A stretch of DNA of 64,000 nucleotides, taken from assembly GCF_029267515.1 (NCBI RefSeq), contig NZ_JAJUIS010000002.1:124001-188000 (forward strand), written 5' to 3'. Under the pieces are notes generated by a model. The model was given only the letters and a program-made list of their open reading frames with translations. It had not been told where the DNA came from and made no database searches. This document shows, piece by piece, positions 17,841-25,331 of the stretch; within the stretch, counting starts at the first letter, position 1, and the number at the start of each line of letters is the position of its first letter. The translations under genes and the position numbers were made by a program. Source of the DNA: Seleniivibrio woodruffii. Its GTDB lineage: Bacteria; Chrysiogenota; Deferribacteres; Deferribacterales; Geovibrionaceae.

Positions 17841-18371
17841 TTAAATCGACTTATATCCGTTTTCAAGGTACATGTTCTTGTAGCTGATATATCTGTCGGC
17901 GTAGTTTCTTATGCCGTCAATATCCTTTTGTTCCAATGTCTTCACCACTTTTGCGGGGCTGCCCATTATGAGGGAGCAGGGAGGGAACTTCTTGCCGGGG
18001 GGGACAAGGGATCCTGCGGCTACTATGGAGTTTTCTCCTATTTCCGAATCATCAAGGATGATTGCACCTATACCAACCAGAACGTTGTTGTTTATTCTGC
18101 ATCCGTGAAGCATAGCGTTATGTCCTACTGTGACGTAATCACCTAATATAGTAGGGAATTTATCTAAAGTGGTATGTATAACGGTTCCGTCCTGAACGTT
18201 TGAACATTTCCCTATGACTATCTTTTCCACATCGCCTCTTAAAACGACGTTAAACCAGATGCTTGCGTCATCATCAAGTATAACTTCGCCGATTATATCT
18301 GCGCTGTCTGCTGTAAAAACTCTTTCACCCTTAACAGGAGCGGTGTTCAGCCTGCGTAATACAGATTCCAT
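17841..18371 (-). CDS. Gamma-carbonic anhydrase-like hexapeptide-repeat protein
   Basis: A 176-residue left-handed beta-helix protein of the YrdA/PaaY/CaiE group. Hexapeptide turns run from about residue 20 to 135. The trimeric metal site is visible: HTTLDK (first His), VTVGHNAMLHGC (second and third His, residues about 82 and 87). The family includes true carbonic anhydrases and close homologues without proven activity. It is divergent from the XRE-cupin regulator with 217 bp between them. Confidence 0.87.
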   Translation of the reverse strand: MESVLRRLNTAPVKGERVFTADSADIIGEVILDDDASIWFNVVLRGDVEKIVIGKCSNVQDGTVIHTTLDKFPTILGDYVTVGHNAMLHGCRINNNVLVGIGAIILDDSEIGENSIVAAGSLVPPGKKFPPCSLIMGSPAKVVKTLEQKDIDGIRNYADRYISYKNMYLENGYKSI

Positions 18372-18400
18372 ATAATCACCTGTCCAATAATATTTAAAAC

Positions 18401-18429
18401 AGGATATTCGCCTATTTGTTTTCAGTCAA
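18401..18429 (-). promoter_or_regulatory. Promoter of the carbonic-anhydrase-like gene
   Basis: Read on the minus strand: TTGACT, 17 bp, TATCCT; the start would lie near 18394, about 23 nt before the ATG. Confidence 0.6.
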
Positions 18430-18532
18430 CTGTTAAAGTAATTTTTGACGAGATATTAATTAAAATAAGATAATATTGGGTAATATATTAGTAAATATCG
18501 TAAAATAAAAGATTAATTATTAACGAAAGATG

Positions 18533-18562
18533 TTGACAGTGTGTCTTTATTTAATATATAAT
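18533..18562 (+). promoter_or_regulatory. Promoter of the XRE-cupin regulator
   Basis: TTGACA, 18 bp, TATAAT, a near-consensus sigma70 promoter; the start is near 18569, 20 nt before the ATG. The AT-rich stretch 18431-18532 between the two divergent promoters holds no clear dyad. Confidence 0.78.
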
Positions 18563-18588
18563 CTTAATTATTTTTATGGGGTGTTATT

Positions 18589-19125
18589 ATGCCTTACGGT
18601 ATCAAATTAAGAGAGATCAGAAAAAAACTTGGTATGACCCTTGAGGATATATCCCAGAAAACCGGTTTTACCAAAAGTTTTATCAGCCAGATAGAGAATG
18701 GAAAGAACTCACCCTCTATCGCTTCGCTGAAAAAGATCTGCTTTGCGCTCGGAACAACTATCAGCGAACTTTTTGAGGATGAACGCAACATTGTTAACGT
18801 GTTTGATCCCTCGGAATATAAAGTTTTTAAAAACAAGAGTATTTCGATGTCGTTCATCGCTTCTAAACTTGTTAACAGAAAACTTGAGCCCATGCTTATA
18901 GAGCTCGACCCTTACGGTGAAACAGGTTCCGAATATTATCAGCACGTAGGTGAAGAGTTCGGTTACGTTATAGAAGGCGAGATCTGCGTGGTGATAGGTG
19001 CTGATGAGTACCATCTTCCGGCAGGACACAGCATATATTTCAGCTCAAACATGCCACACAAGATACGCAACAGAACCGATAAACCGGCTGTGGCTCTCTG
19101 GGTGGATACGCCGCCAACTTTCTAA
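18589..19125 (+). CDS. XRE-family transcriptional regulator with cupin domain
   Basis: A 178-residue regulator. N-terminal helix-turn-helix (LREIRKKLGMTLEDISQKTG...SFISQIENGKNSPSIASLKKI, residues 5-52) and a C-terminal cupin barrel (about 75-178) with GEEFGYVIEGEICVVIG and LPAGHSIYFSSNMPHKIRN. The layout is that of SinR/PuuR-like regulators whose cupin senses a small molecule; the ligand is unknown. ATG 18589 has GGGGTG 7 nt upstream. It has its own promoter and a hairpin downstream. Confidence 0.9.
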   Translation: MPYGIKLREIRKKLGMTLEDISQKTGFTKSFISQIENGKNSPSIASLKKICFALGTTISELFEDERNIVNVFDPSEYKVFKNKSISMSFIASKLVNRKLEPMLIELDPYGETGSEYYQHVGEEFGYVIEGEICVVIGADEYHLPAGHSIYFSSNMPHKIRNRTDKPAVALWVDTPPTF

Positions 19126-19133
19126 AAAGTTAA

Positions 19134-19159
19134 CAGAGGAGGTCGTAAGACCTCCTCTG
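19134..19159. repeat. Perfect 11-bp hairpin, first copy of a local repeat
   Basis: CAGAGGAGGTC, GTAA loop, GACCTCCTCTG. It begins 9 bp after the XRE stop. No T-run follows, so it is a poor terminator as it stands. The first 17 bp recur at 19312-19328 (next entry). Confidence 0.75.
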
Positions 19160-19252
19160 ACTGATGATAAACTGGTCTAAACTCAATTGGATTAGCTCAT
19201 AGCAAAGCTGTTTCATAAAGACTTTGGCTTCTCTGTAATGGCAGCAACTTTC

Positions 19253-19285
19253 GTCTTTGCGAGGACTGAAAGGATTAAGCAATCT
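19253..19285. repeat. Possible dispersed intergenic repeat
   Basis: The stretch containing CTTTGCGAGGACTGAAAGG and ending AGCAATCT looks like the 'TTGCGAGGAGCGAAGCGACGAAGCAATCT' type of short dispersed repeat that I recall from intergenic spacers of several bacteria. It lies in the 343-bp spacer between the XRE gene and panB, between the two copies of the hairpin repeat. Only one copy occurs in the window, so the call rests on recall. Confidence 0.35.
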
Positions 19286-19311
19286 GATTTTCTTAGTTTT
19301 TTGTCAACAAC

Positions 19312-19340
19312 CAGAGGAGGTCGTAAGATCTCTTTTTTTT
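19312..19340 (+). terminator. Degenerate second copy of the hairpin with a T-run
   Basis: The 17-bp CAGAGGAGGTCGTAAGA of 19134-19150 is repeated exactly at 19312-19328. Here the right arm has changed to ATCTC and runs into eight or more T, giving an intrinsic terminator with G-U pairs. It probably ends the XRE transcript. Confidence 0.65.
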
Positions 19341-19343
19341 ATC

Positions 19344-19372
19344 TTGACGTAAGTTCTTTAATTACCTATTAT
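19344..19372 (+). promoter_or_regulatory. Promoter of panBCD
   Basis: TTGACG, 17 bp, TATTAT, directly after the terminator at 19312-19340. The start near 19379 leaves an untranslated leader of about 90 nt, long for this genome; no known riboswitch was recognised in it. Confidence 0.65.
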
Positions 19373-19468
19373 TCACTTGCTTGGATCTTCGGACCGAGAC
19401 ACCGCAAATCAACAAAGTTCAATTTTTGCCATGTCTTGCGTCTGTAATCAGAAAATCAGAGGTTGGAT

Positions 19469-20278
19469 ATGAGCAAACACACTGATATCAAAAAGATTAC
19501 AGTCAATACAATCAAAAAAATGAAGTCTAACGGTGAAAGAATATCCTGTCTCACCGCATATGATTTCACGTCTGCATCTATACTGGACAAAGCCGGAATA
19601 GATATGATTCTCGTGGGTGATTCCCTTGGAATGGTCATAAACGGCTATGAAAACACTCTTCCGGTCACGGTAGATGAAATAATCTATCACTGTAAAATGG
19701 TCAAACGTGCCGCGACTAACGCATTTCTTATCGCCGACATGCCGTTCGGTTCCTATCATGTATCAGACGAACAAGCCCTTGAAAACGCTATCCGCGTCAT
19801 TAAAGAGACCGGATTTGACGCTGTTAAGATTGAAGGCAGCGGAGAACGTGCCGGACTGGTAAAAAAACTCACCGGATGCGGCATAAACGTTATGGGTCAC
19901 ATCGGTCTCATGCCGCAGTTCGTCAGTACAATGGGCGGATACCGCATACAGGGCAGGGAAGGGCACGAAAAATTGCTTGCCGATGCTGTTGCACTGGAAG
20001 AGGCAGGAGCGTTTTCTATAGTGCTTGAGGGCACTGTCAGTTCTGTTGCGCAGGTGATAACGGACACCCTGAAAATACCCACCATAGGCATAGGTGCCGG
20101 AGTTCATTGCGACGGACAGGTGCTTGTTTTTCATGATGTTTTCGGTATATTCGACGGCTTCACACCAAAATTTGTCAAGCAGTATGCCAATGTTAATAAG
20201 ATAATATCAAAGGCGGCAAAGACTTATATTAAAGAGGTAAAAACCGCTGAATTCCCGCAGGATATACATTCTTTCTGA
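19469..20278 (+). CDS. panB: 3-methyl-2-oxobutanoate hydroxymethyltransferase
   Basis: A 269-residue enzyme that hydroxymethylates ketoisovalerate to ketopantoate, the first step of pantothenate synthesis. Seen: ISCLTAYDFTSASILDKAGIDMILVGDSLGM (in part LTAYD, VGDSLGMV), IADMPFGSY, KIEGSGE and GHIGLMPQ. The start is ATG 19469 with AGAGG 6 nt upstream; an in-frame TTG two codons earlier is less likely. panC follows after 8 bp. Confidence 0.97.
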   Translation: MSKHTDIKKITVNTIKKMKSNGERISCLTAYDFTSASILDKAGIDMILVGDSLGMVINGYENTLPVTVDEIIYHCKMVKRAATNAFLIADMPFGSYHVSDEQALENAIRVIKETGFDAVKIEGSGERAGLVKKLTGCGINVMGHIGLMPQFVSTMGGYRIQGREGHEKLLADAVALEEAGAFSIVLEGTVSSVAQVITDTLKIPTIGIGAGVHCDGQVLVFHDVFGIFDGFTPKFVKQYANVNKIISKAAKTYIKEVKTAEFPQDIHSF

Positions 20279-20286
20279 GGTGATAG

Positions 20287-21141
20287 ATGAAGATATTTAG
20301 AAAAGTAGCTGATATAAAAACTGAAATTAAAAAAATAGAGGCATCTGCTAAAACTGTGGGACTTGTTCCCACCATGGGGTTTCTCCATGAAGGGCATATG
20401 TCGCTGGTGCGCGAATCGGTTAAAAACAACGACGTGACTGTGGTCAGCATATTTGTTAACCCGACACAGTTCGGACCCACGGAAGACCTTGCGGCTTACC
20501 CGCGCGATTTCGAAAACGACTGCGCACTTCTTAAAAAGAACGGCGCGGATATCGTGTTCAACCCCGAACCTTCGGAGATGTACGGCGAAGGTTTTTGCAC
20601 TAAGGTTGAGTTATCCGGTATCACAGAGGTTCTTTGCGGGATCACAAGACCTGTGCACTTCGCCGGGGTTGCAACTGTGGTTACAAAGCTGTTCAACATT
20701 GTTGAACCCCACAGAGCATATTTCGGATCAAAAGATTATCAGCAGCTTCAGGTTATAAAGCGTATGGTGAAAGACTTGAACATGGACGTTGAAGTTGTGG
20801 GGATGCCTATCGTGCGCGAGGCTGACGGTCTGGCACTCAGCTCAAGAAACGTTTATCTCGGTGCGGAGGAACGCGTTTCAGCACTGGCTCTCAGCGGCAG
20901 TTTCAAAGTTGTCGAAGACCTGCTGAAAAAGGGCGTGAAGGATACTGAAACCATAAGAAAAGAGATTGCGGATTTCATTCTGAGTCATCCGCACACGAAG
21001 ATAGATTACATCGAAACGGTAAATCCTGAGACTCTGGTCTCAGTGGGCATGACAGACGCGGATTTCGTTGTTGCGCTTGCCGTATATGTCGGAAAAGCAA
21101 GATTGATAGATAACAGATATTTTGAGGTGCATCATGTTTAG
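20287..21141 (+). CDS. panC: Pantoate-beta-alanine ligase
   Basis: A 284-residue adenylate-forming enzyme that joins pantoate and beta-alanine. Seen: [18 protein letters not shown] (residues about 27-44; HxGH ATP site), [34 protein letters not shown], and [15 protein letters not shown]. Full length. It overlaps panD by 8 nt. Confidence 0.97.
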   Translation: MKIFRKVADIKTEIKKIEASAKTVGLVPTMGFLHEGHMSLVRESVKNNDVTVVSIFVNPTQFGPTEDLAAYPRDFENDCALLKKNGADIVFNPEPSEMYGEGFCTKVELSGITEVLCGITRPVHFAGVATVVTKLFNIVEPHRAYFGSKDYQQLQVIKRMVKDLNMDVEVVGMPIVREADGLALSSRNVYLGAEERVSALALSGSFKVVEDLLKKGVKDTETIRKEIADFILSHPHTKIDYIETVNPETLVSVGMTDADFVVALAVYVGKARLIDNRYFEVHHV

Positions 21142-21502
21142 AGAGATGTTCAAATCAAAAATTCACAGAGCCACAGTTACAGATGCTGATCTGCACTATG
21201 AAGGCAGCATAGGCATCGATCTCGACCTTATGGAAGCGTCAGGCATCAGAGAGTATGAAAAGGTAGATATCTGGAACATAACAAACGGCGAACGTTTCCA
21301 GACGTACGCCATTGAAGGCAGACGCGGCAGCGGCGAAATATGCCTTAACGGAGCGGCGGCGCGCAAGGTGCATGTCGGCGATATGGTTATAATCGCCACG
21401 TTTGCCATGTACGACGAAAAGGAGCTTGAAAACTATAAGCCCACAGTCGTTCAGGTAGATGCGAATAACAAAATTGTGCAGAAGACAGGCGCCTTAGTAT
21501 AA
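21134..21502 (+). CDS. panD: Aspartate 1-decarboxylase proenzyme
   Basis: A 122-residue pyruvoyl enzyme that makes beta-alanine from aspartate. The self-cleavage site is visible as YEGSIGID, with Gly24-Ser25 exactly where the family cleaves. Also seen: [29 protein letters not shown] and [16 protein letters not shown]. The start is ATG 21134 (an in-frame TTG at 21122 is rejected because it moves the cleavage site from residue 25). With panB and panC this gives pantoate plus beta-alanine to pantothenate; panE was not seen here. Confidence 0.97.
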   Translation: MFREMFKSKIHRATVTDADLHYEGSIGIDLDLMEASGIREYEKVDIWNITNGERFQTYAIEGRRGSGEICLNGAAARKVHVGDMVIIATFAMYDEKELENYKPTVVQVDANNKIVQKTGALV

Positions 21503-21505
21503 TAT

Positions 21506-21534
21506 TTGCAATCTTCCGATTAAACTGATATGAT
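21506..21534 (+). promoter_or_regulatory. Promoter of cheW-recG
   Basis: TTGCAA, 17 bp, TATGAT; the predicted start near 21541 gives a leader of about 20 nt before ATG 21561. Confidence 0.55.
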
Positions 21535-21560
21535 TGCACAAAAATACAAAGAGGTTCTCC

Positions 21561-22013
21561 ATGTCCGAATATAAACAGTATGTCCGTCTGCTTCTTGCTG
21601 AAGATAAATACGGCATCGATATCATGGATATTGAAGAAATTCTCCGCATGGTGGATATTACAACCGTCCCCAAGGCACCTTCATTTGTTGAGGGCATCAT
21701 AAATCTTCGGGGCAGGGTTATCCCTATCGTGGATCTGCGCAAGAAACTCGGGCTTATGGCATCTGATTTTACAAACTCTACCCGTATAATTGTTGTCAAC
21801 CTCAACGGACGCAAAATAGGCTTTATTGTCGATAACGTTGAGGATGTTCTCCGCGTCAGCAGCGATGTTGTGGACAAGGCTCCAGCCGCATCCACAGGCG
21901 CCGATACTAAATACATTCAGGGTGTTGCGAAGACCGAAACAGGAATGGTGATAATCCTTGATGTACATAAAGTTTTCTCAGGAAATGAATCTTCCGCTCT
22001 GAACATGTTTTAA
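21561..22013 (+). CDS. cheW: CheW-type chemotaxis coupling protein
   Basis: A 150-residue single-domain CheW that links chemoreceptors to the kinase CheA at the cytoplasmic membrane. Seen: YVRLLLAEDKYGIDIMDIEEILRM, VEGIINLRGRVIPIVDLRKKLGL (residues about 44-66) and GFIVDNVEDVLRVSSD. It stands alone, away from other che genes, next to recG (the recG ATG overlaps none but follows immediately). The start is ATG 21561 with GAGG 6 nt upstream. Confidence 0.93.
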   Translation: MSEYKQYVRLLLAEDKYGIDIMDIEEILRMVDITTVPKAPSFVEGIINLRGRVIPIVDLRKKLGLMASDFTNSTRIIVVNLNGRKIGFIVDNVEDVLRVSSDVVDKAPAASTGADTKYIQGVAKTETGMVIILDVHKVFSGNESSALNMF

Positions 22014-24287
22014 ATGGCAAACGACAGAGGAAGACTTTTAAGACTGCTTGCAGATATTAAAGATCACACGGCGGACTACTTTAAAAATCCGCGCAAATAT
22101 CTGGATGCGCTGAAAGATATAACCACCCGCAGCGGTTTTGACTCTGCGGGTTTTGTTTTTAAAGACACTTACGAGCGCAAAGAGCTTGAGAATATCCTTG
22201 CCGAGATAACACTTCTGGCACAGTCCGCAAACACTACCGAAGAGTTTAAAGCAGTAGACATCCGCAGTCTCCCGCGCATAGGTAAAAAGGTTGCGGATGC
22301 TCTGGAAAAGCAGAATATCCGAACTGTCGAGGATATGCTCTATCATTTCCCTTACAGATACGAGTATATAGGCGAGTCCCAGAGCGGAAAGCGTGCATTG
22401 ACAGGTGTTTTCAAAACTGGTGGTGTCGTTATAACCAAAAACAGGAAAAGATTCTACAGGGCTGTTTTTCAGGCTGATTTCGGTCAGTTCTGTGCAATCT
22501 GGTTTCATTTCTCAGCAAAATTCCCGTCTGGCGCTCTAAAAGAGGGCGATAAATACACACTTTACGGTCAATCAGGTAATTTCAGCGGCATGGAATCGAT
22601 AATCCACCCGCAGTTCATCAAAGAGGACGAGATGGGCGAGATAATCCCCGTTTACACTCTGCCTAAAACCGTAGCGCTGAAAAGCTATTGTTCCGCTGTT
22701 AAATCCGCTCTGGAGCGGTATCTTGGTCTTGTGCCTGATTATCTGCCCGCCAGATATGAGATGAAATACAAATATCCTTCCGCGAAAGAGGCGCTCAGGC
22801 TGATACACATGCCTGACACACCGTACGAACTGCCATCTCTGTCCGACAGAAGCCATCCTGCATATCAGCGCTTCATTTACGAAGAGCTTTTTTATCTTCA
22901 GATGGGGCTGTTGTATAAAAAGAAAGCCTACGCCCGCCAGGAGGGCATAAGGTTTGACATAAAAATGGAATATCTTGAGTGGATAAAAGGACTTCTGCCT
23001 TTTAAATTCACACACGCACAAAAAAAGGTCATGGCGGAGATTTTTAACGATATGTCAGCCACCGGACAGATGAACAGACTGGTTCAGGGGGACGTGGGCA
23101 GCGGTAAGACCATCGTTGCGTTCACGGCGGGGCTTGTGGCTGTAAAAAACGGCTGGCAGGTTGCCGTAATCGCCCCCACAGAGGTTCTTGCCAGACAGCA
23201 TATGGCTAACCTTATTAAGCTCATTCAGGGAACCGACGTTACAGCGGCGCTTCTGACAGGTTCCATGACCCAGTCGGAGAAGAAACGCACCAAAGAGATG
23301 ATTGCCGCCGGACATATGGATTTTGTTGTGGGCACCCACGCTGTGATTCAGGAGAATGCAGATTTTATGCGCCTTGGGCTTGCTATAATAGATGAACAGC
23401 ACCGTTTCGGTGTTGAGCAGAGAAAATCATTGATAGAGAAGGGATACATGCCGGACATCCTTCTTATGACGGCAACGCCTATCCCGCGGACACTGGCGCT
23501 TTCGTTCTACGGCGACCTCGACATCAGTATAATAGACGAGATGCCTCCGGGGCGTACACCCATAATAACTAAACACAGCAATAATATAGAAGATGCACAC
23601 AGTCTCATTGCCTCTGAGATTGCCAAGGGACACGGGGCATATGTGATATATCCGCTCATAGACGTGAGCGAGAAGATAGACCTGAAAGCAGCCACAGACG
23701 AGTATGAGAACCTCTGCGGGGTTTTCGGTGAAGAGAACGTGGGACTGCTCCACGGGCGGATGAAACACGAGCAGAAACAGCAGCTTATGGATGCTTTCAA
23801 AGCGGGCACGATAAAGATTCTGGTGTCAACCACAGTTGTTGAGGTTGGTGTGGATGTTCCGCAGGCAACCGTCATGGTAATTGAGAACGCCGAGCGATTC
23901 GGGCTTTCACAGTTGCATCAGTTGCGCGGGCGTGTGGGAAGAAGCCACAGACAGTCCTATTGTATGCTCATAACAGGAAAAGAGGTCTCCGAAGAGGGCA
24001 GGGAGCGCATAAACGCCATGTGCCGATATGCGGACGGCTTCCGTCTCAGCGAAATTGACCTTGAGATGCGCGGCCCCGGAGATTTCTTCGGAACGCGTCA
24101 GTCCGGACTGCCGGAGTTTCGGTTTTCAAACATTGTGCGCGATGTTAAGGTGCTTCAGCAGGCGCGTCATGATGCCGCCGAAGTGCTCTCGGACGATCCT
24201 TCGCTTTCGCAGTCTAAAAATGCTGTCATAAAACAGGTATTGGCGAAAAAATGGAAAAAAGAACTGGAATACATAGATATTGCCTGA
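22014..24287 (+). CDS. recG: ATP-dependent DNA helicase RecG
   Basis: A 757-residue superfamily 2 helicase that remodels stalled forks and Holliday junctions. Seen: wedge/OB domain (LPRIGKKVADALEKQNIRTVEDMLYHFPYRY), Walker A GDVGSGKTIVA, GTHAVIQE, DEQHRFGVEQR (DExH), MTATPIPRTLALSFYGDLD, VVEVGVDVPQATVMVIE and the TRG motif region HQLRGRVGRS. The N-terminus carries an extra helical segment of about 80 residues before the wedge domain. The ATG follows the cheW stop directly (TAAATG). Confidence 0.97.
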   Translation: MANDRGRLLRLLADIKDHTADYFKNPRKYLDALKDITTRSGFDSAGFVFKDTYERKELENILAEITLLAQSANTTEEFKAVDIRSLPRIGKKVADALEKQNIRTVEDMLYHFPYRYEYIGESQSGKRALTGVFKTGGVVITKNRKRFYRAVFQADFGQFCAIWFHFSAKFPSGALKEGDKYTLYGQSGNFSGMESIIHPQFIKEDEMGEIIPVYTLPKTVALKSYCSAVKSALERYLGLVPDYLPARYEMKYKYPSAKEALRLIHMPDTPYELPSLSDRSHPAYQRFIYEELFYLQMGLLYKKKAYARQEGIRFDIKMEYLEWIKGLLPFKFTHAQKKVMAEIFNDMSATGQMNRLVQGDVGSGKTIVAFTAGLVAVKNGWQVAVIAPTEVLARQHMANLIKLIQGTDVTAALLTGSMTQSEKKRTKEMIAAGHMDFVVGTHAVIQENADFMRLGLAIIDEQHRFGVEQRKSLIEKGYMPDILLMTATPIPRTLALSFYGDLDISIIDEMPPGRTPIITKHSNNIEDAHSLIASEIAKGHGAYVIYPLIDVSEKIDLKAATDEYENLCGVFGEENVGLLHGRMKHEQKQQLMDAFKAGTIKILVSTTVVEVGVDVPQATVMVIENAERFGLSQLHQLRGRVGRSHRQSYCMLITGKEVSEEGRERINAMCRYADGFRLSEIDLEMRGPGDFFGTRQSGLPEFRFSNIVRDVKVLQQARHDAAEVLSDDPSLSQSKNAVIKQVLAKKWKKELEYIDIA

Positions 24288-24302
24288 CAGGTGTAATTCG
24301 AT

Positions 24303-24331
24303 TTGATTTATGCGTTATTGTGCGGTTTAAT
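24303..24331 (+). promoter_or_regulatory. Possible promoter of the SWIM gene
   Basis: TTGATT, 17 bp, TTTAAT; weak, but it is the best match in the 79-bp gap after recG. Confidence 0.3.
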
Positions 24332-24366
24332 TGATATATACACCAACGTTACAGGAGGCAACCCCG

Positions 24367-24903
24367 ATGCAGCTAATTAAACTTACTGAAGAACAGCTCA
24401 AAAACATCTGCTCAGGCATAAACTTGCAGAGAGCAGAGAATTATGTCGGGAAGTTCCATAACTGCTCTGTTGACGGTTCGCTTATCAAAGGAACTATAAA
24501 GGGCAACCATGGTGACTATGAGGTCAGTCTTGATCTGGCGAGTGATCCAATCGGCTATACATGCAGCTGTGAAAACTCCAGAGAACTTTTCTGCAAACAC
24601 GCGGCCGCACTTGGACTTACCTATATCTACACCCCTTGGGTTTTCGCCAGCAAAACGAGGCTGGACAGAAAAAAACTCCAATCCACAAACGAAATACAGT
24701 TTTTTGTAAAGACTACTCCGCTTAAAGACCTTCTGGACGAGCTTAAAAAGGCGAACATAGGTCTTTCAACGATTTCAGAACTTACCGGCATTTCAATGCA
24801 GCAGATTTCCGTTATGGTAAAGGAGGATACCACTGGAAAGCATCACTCTCTTACGGATCCTTTAAAAATGTCGTGCTTGTTCCTTCTTGAAAAATATGCT
24901 TAA
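24367..24903 (+). CDS. SWIM zinc-finger protein
   Basis: A 178-residue protein with a SWIM domain: TCSCENSRELFCKHAAALGL (CxC...CxH, residues about 60-80). The N-terminal half (LQRAENYVGKFHNCSVDGSLIKGTIKG) is also typical of SWIM proteins. The C-terminal half is helical, with no helicase part. SWIM domains are thought to bind DNA or protein; the role here is unknown. The ATG has AGGAGG 8 nt upstream. A strong terminator follows. Confidence 0.88.
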   Translation: MQLIKLTEEQLKNICSGINLQRAENYVGKFHNCSVDGSLIKGTIKGNHGDYEVSLDLASDPIGYTCSCENSRELFCKHAAALGLTYIYTPWVFASKTRLDRKKLQSTNEIQFFVKTTPLKDLLDELKKANIGLSTISELTGISMQQISVMVKEDTTGKHHSLTDPLKMSCLFLLEKYA

Positions 24904-24906
24904 ACT

Positions 24907-24936
24907 AAAAGCCCTGTTGAGTCAGGGCTTTTTTTT
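24907..24936 (+). terminator. Intrinsic terminator after the SWIM gene
   Basis: AAAAGCCCTG, loop TTGAGT, CAGGGCTTTTTTTT: 9-bp stem and eight T. Confidence 0.92.
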
Positions 24937-24957
24937 CGAATAACACAAAGGATTAAT

Positions 24958-25239
24958 ATGACTGAAAACTTGAAAAACAAAGACCCGTTTCATGGAATCA
25001 CGCTGGAAATGATTGTGAACAGACTTGCAAAACACTACGGATGGGAAAAGCTGGGCGAACTTATCACCATCAAGTGTTTCATAAAAAATCAGTCGGTTCC
25101 GTCCTGTCTGAAATTTCTGCGGCAGACGCCATGGGCAAGGGCAAAGGTTGAAGATCTTTACCTCGCTACAGAGTTTACTGACGAAGAACCCGTTAAGGTT
25201 AAGAAAGTTAAAAACAGACCGCAGGAAAGCGATATATAA
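24958..25239 (+). CDS. VF530 (DUF2132) family protein
   Basis: A 93-residue protein. Seen: DPFHGITLEMIVNRLAKHYGW and PSCLKFLRQTPWARAKVEDLYL, which together define the VF530/DUF2132 family (a small helical fold suggested to bind DNA). The C-terminus is a basic, probably disordered tail. It lies alone between the SWIM terminator and carB; AAAGGA precedes the ATG. Confidence 0.9.
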   Translation: MTENLKNKDPFHGITLEMIVNRLAKHYGWEKLGELITIKCFIKNQSVPSCLKFLRQTPWARAKVEDLYLATEFTDEEPVKVKKVKNRPQESDI

Positions 25240-25264
25240 ATTCAGTCCGGTGCACATAATAACC

Positions 25265-25293
25265 TTGTAAAAACGGCTGAAATCTGATAGAAA
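25265..25293 (+). promoter_or_regulatory. Possible promoter of carB-pyrK-pyrD
   Basis: TTGTAA, 17 bp, TAGAAA in the 92-bp gap before carB. Weak match; no attenuator like that of pyrR was seen here. Confidence 0.3.
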
Positions 25294-25331
25294 ATTGAAG
25301 TTTTGCCCATAGAGGTTCATCGGAGGATATT

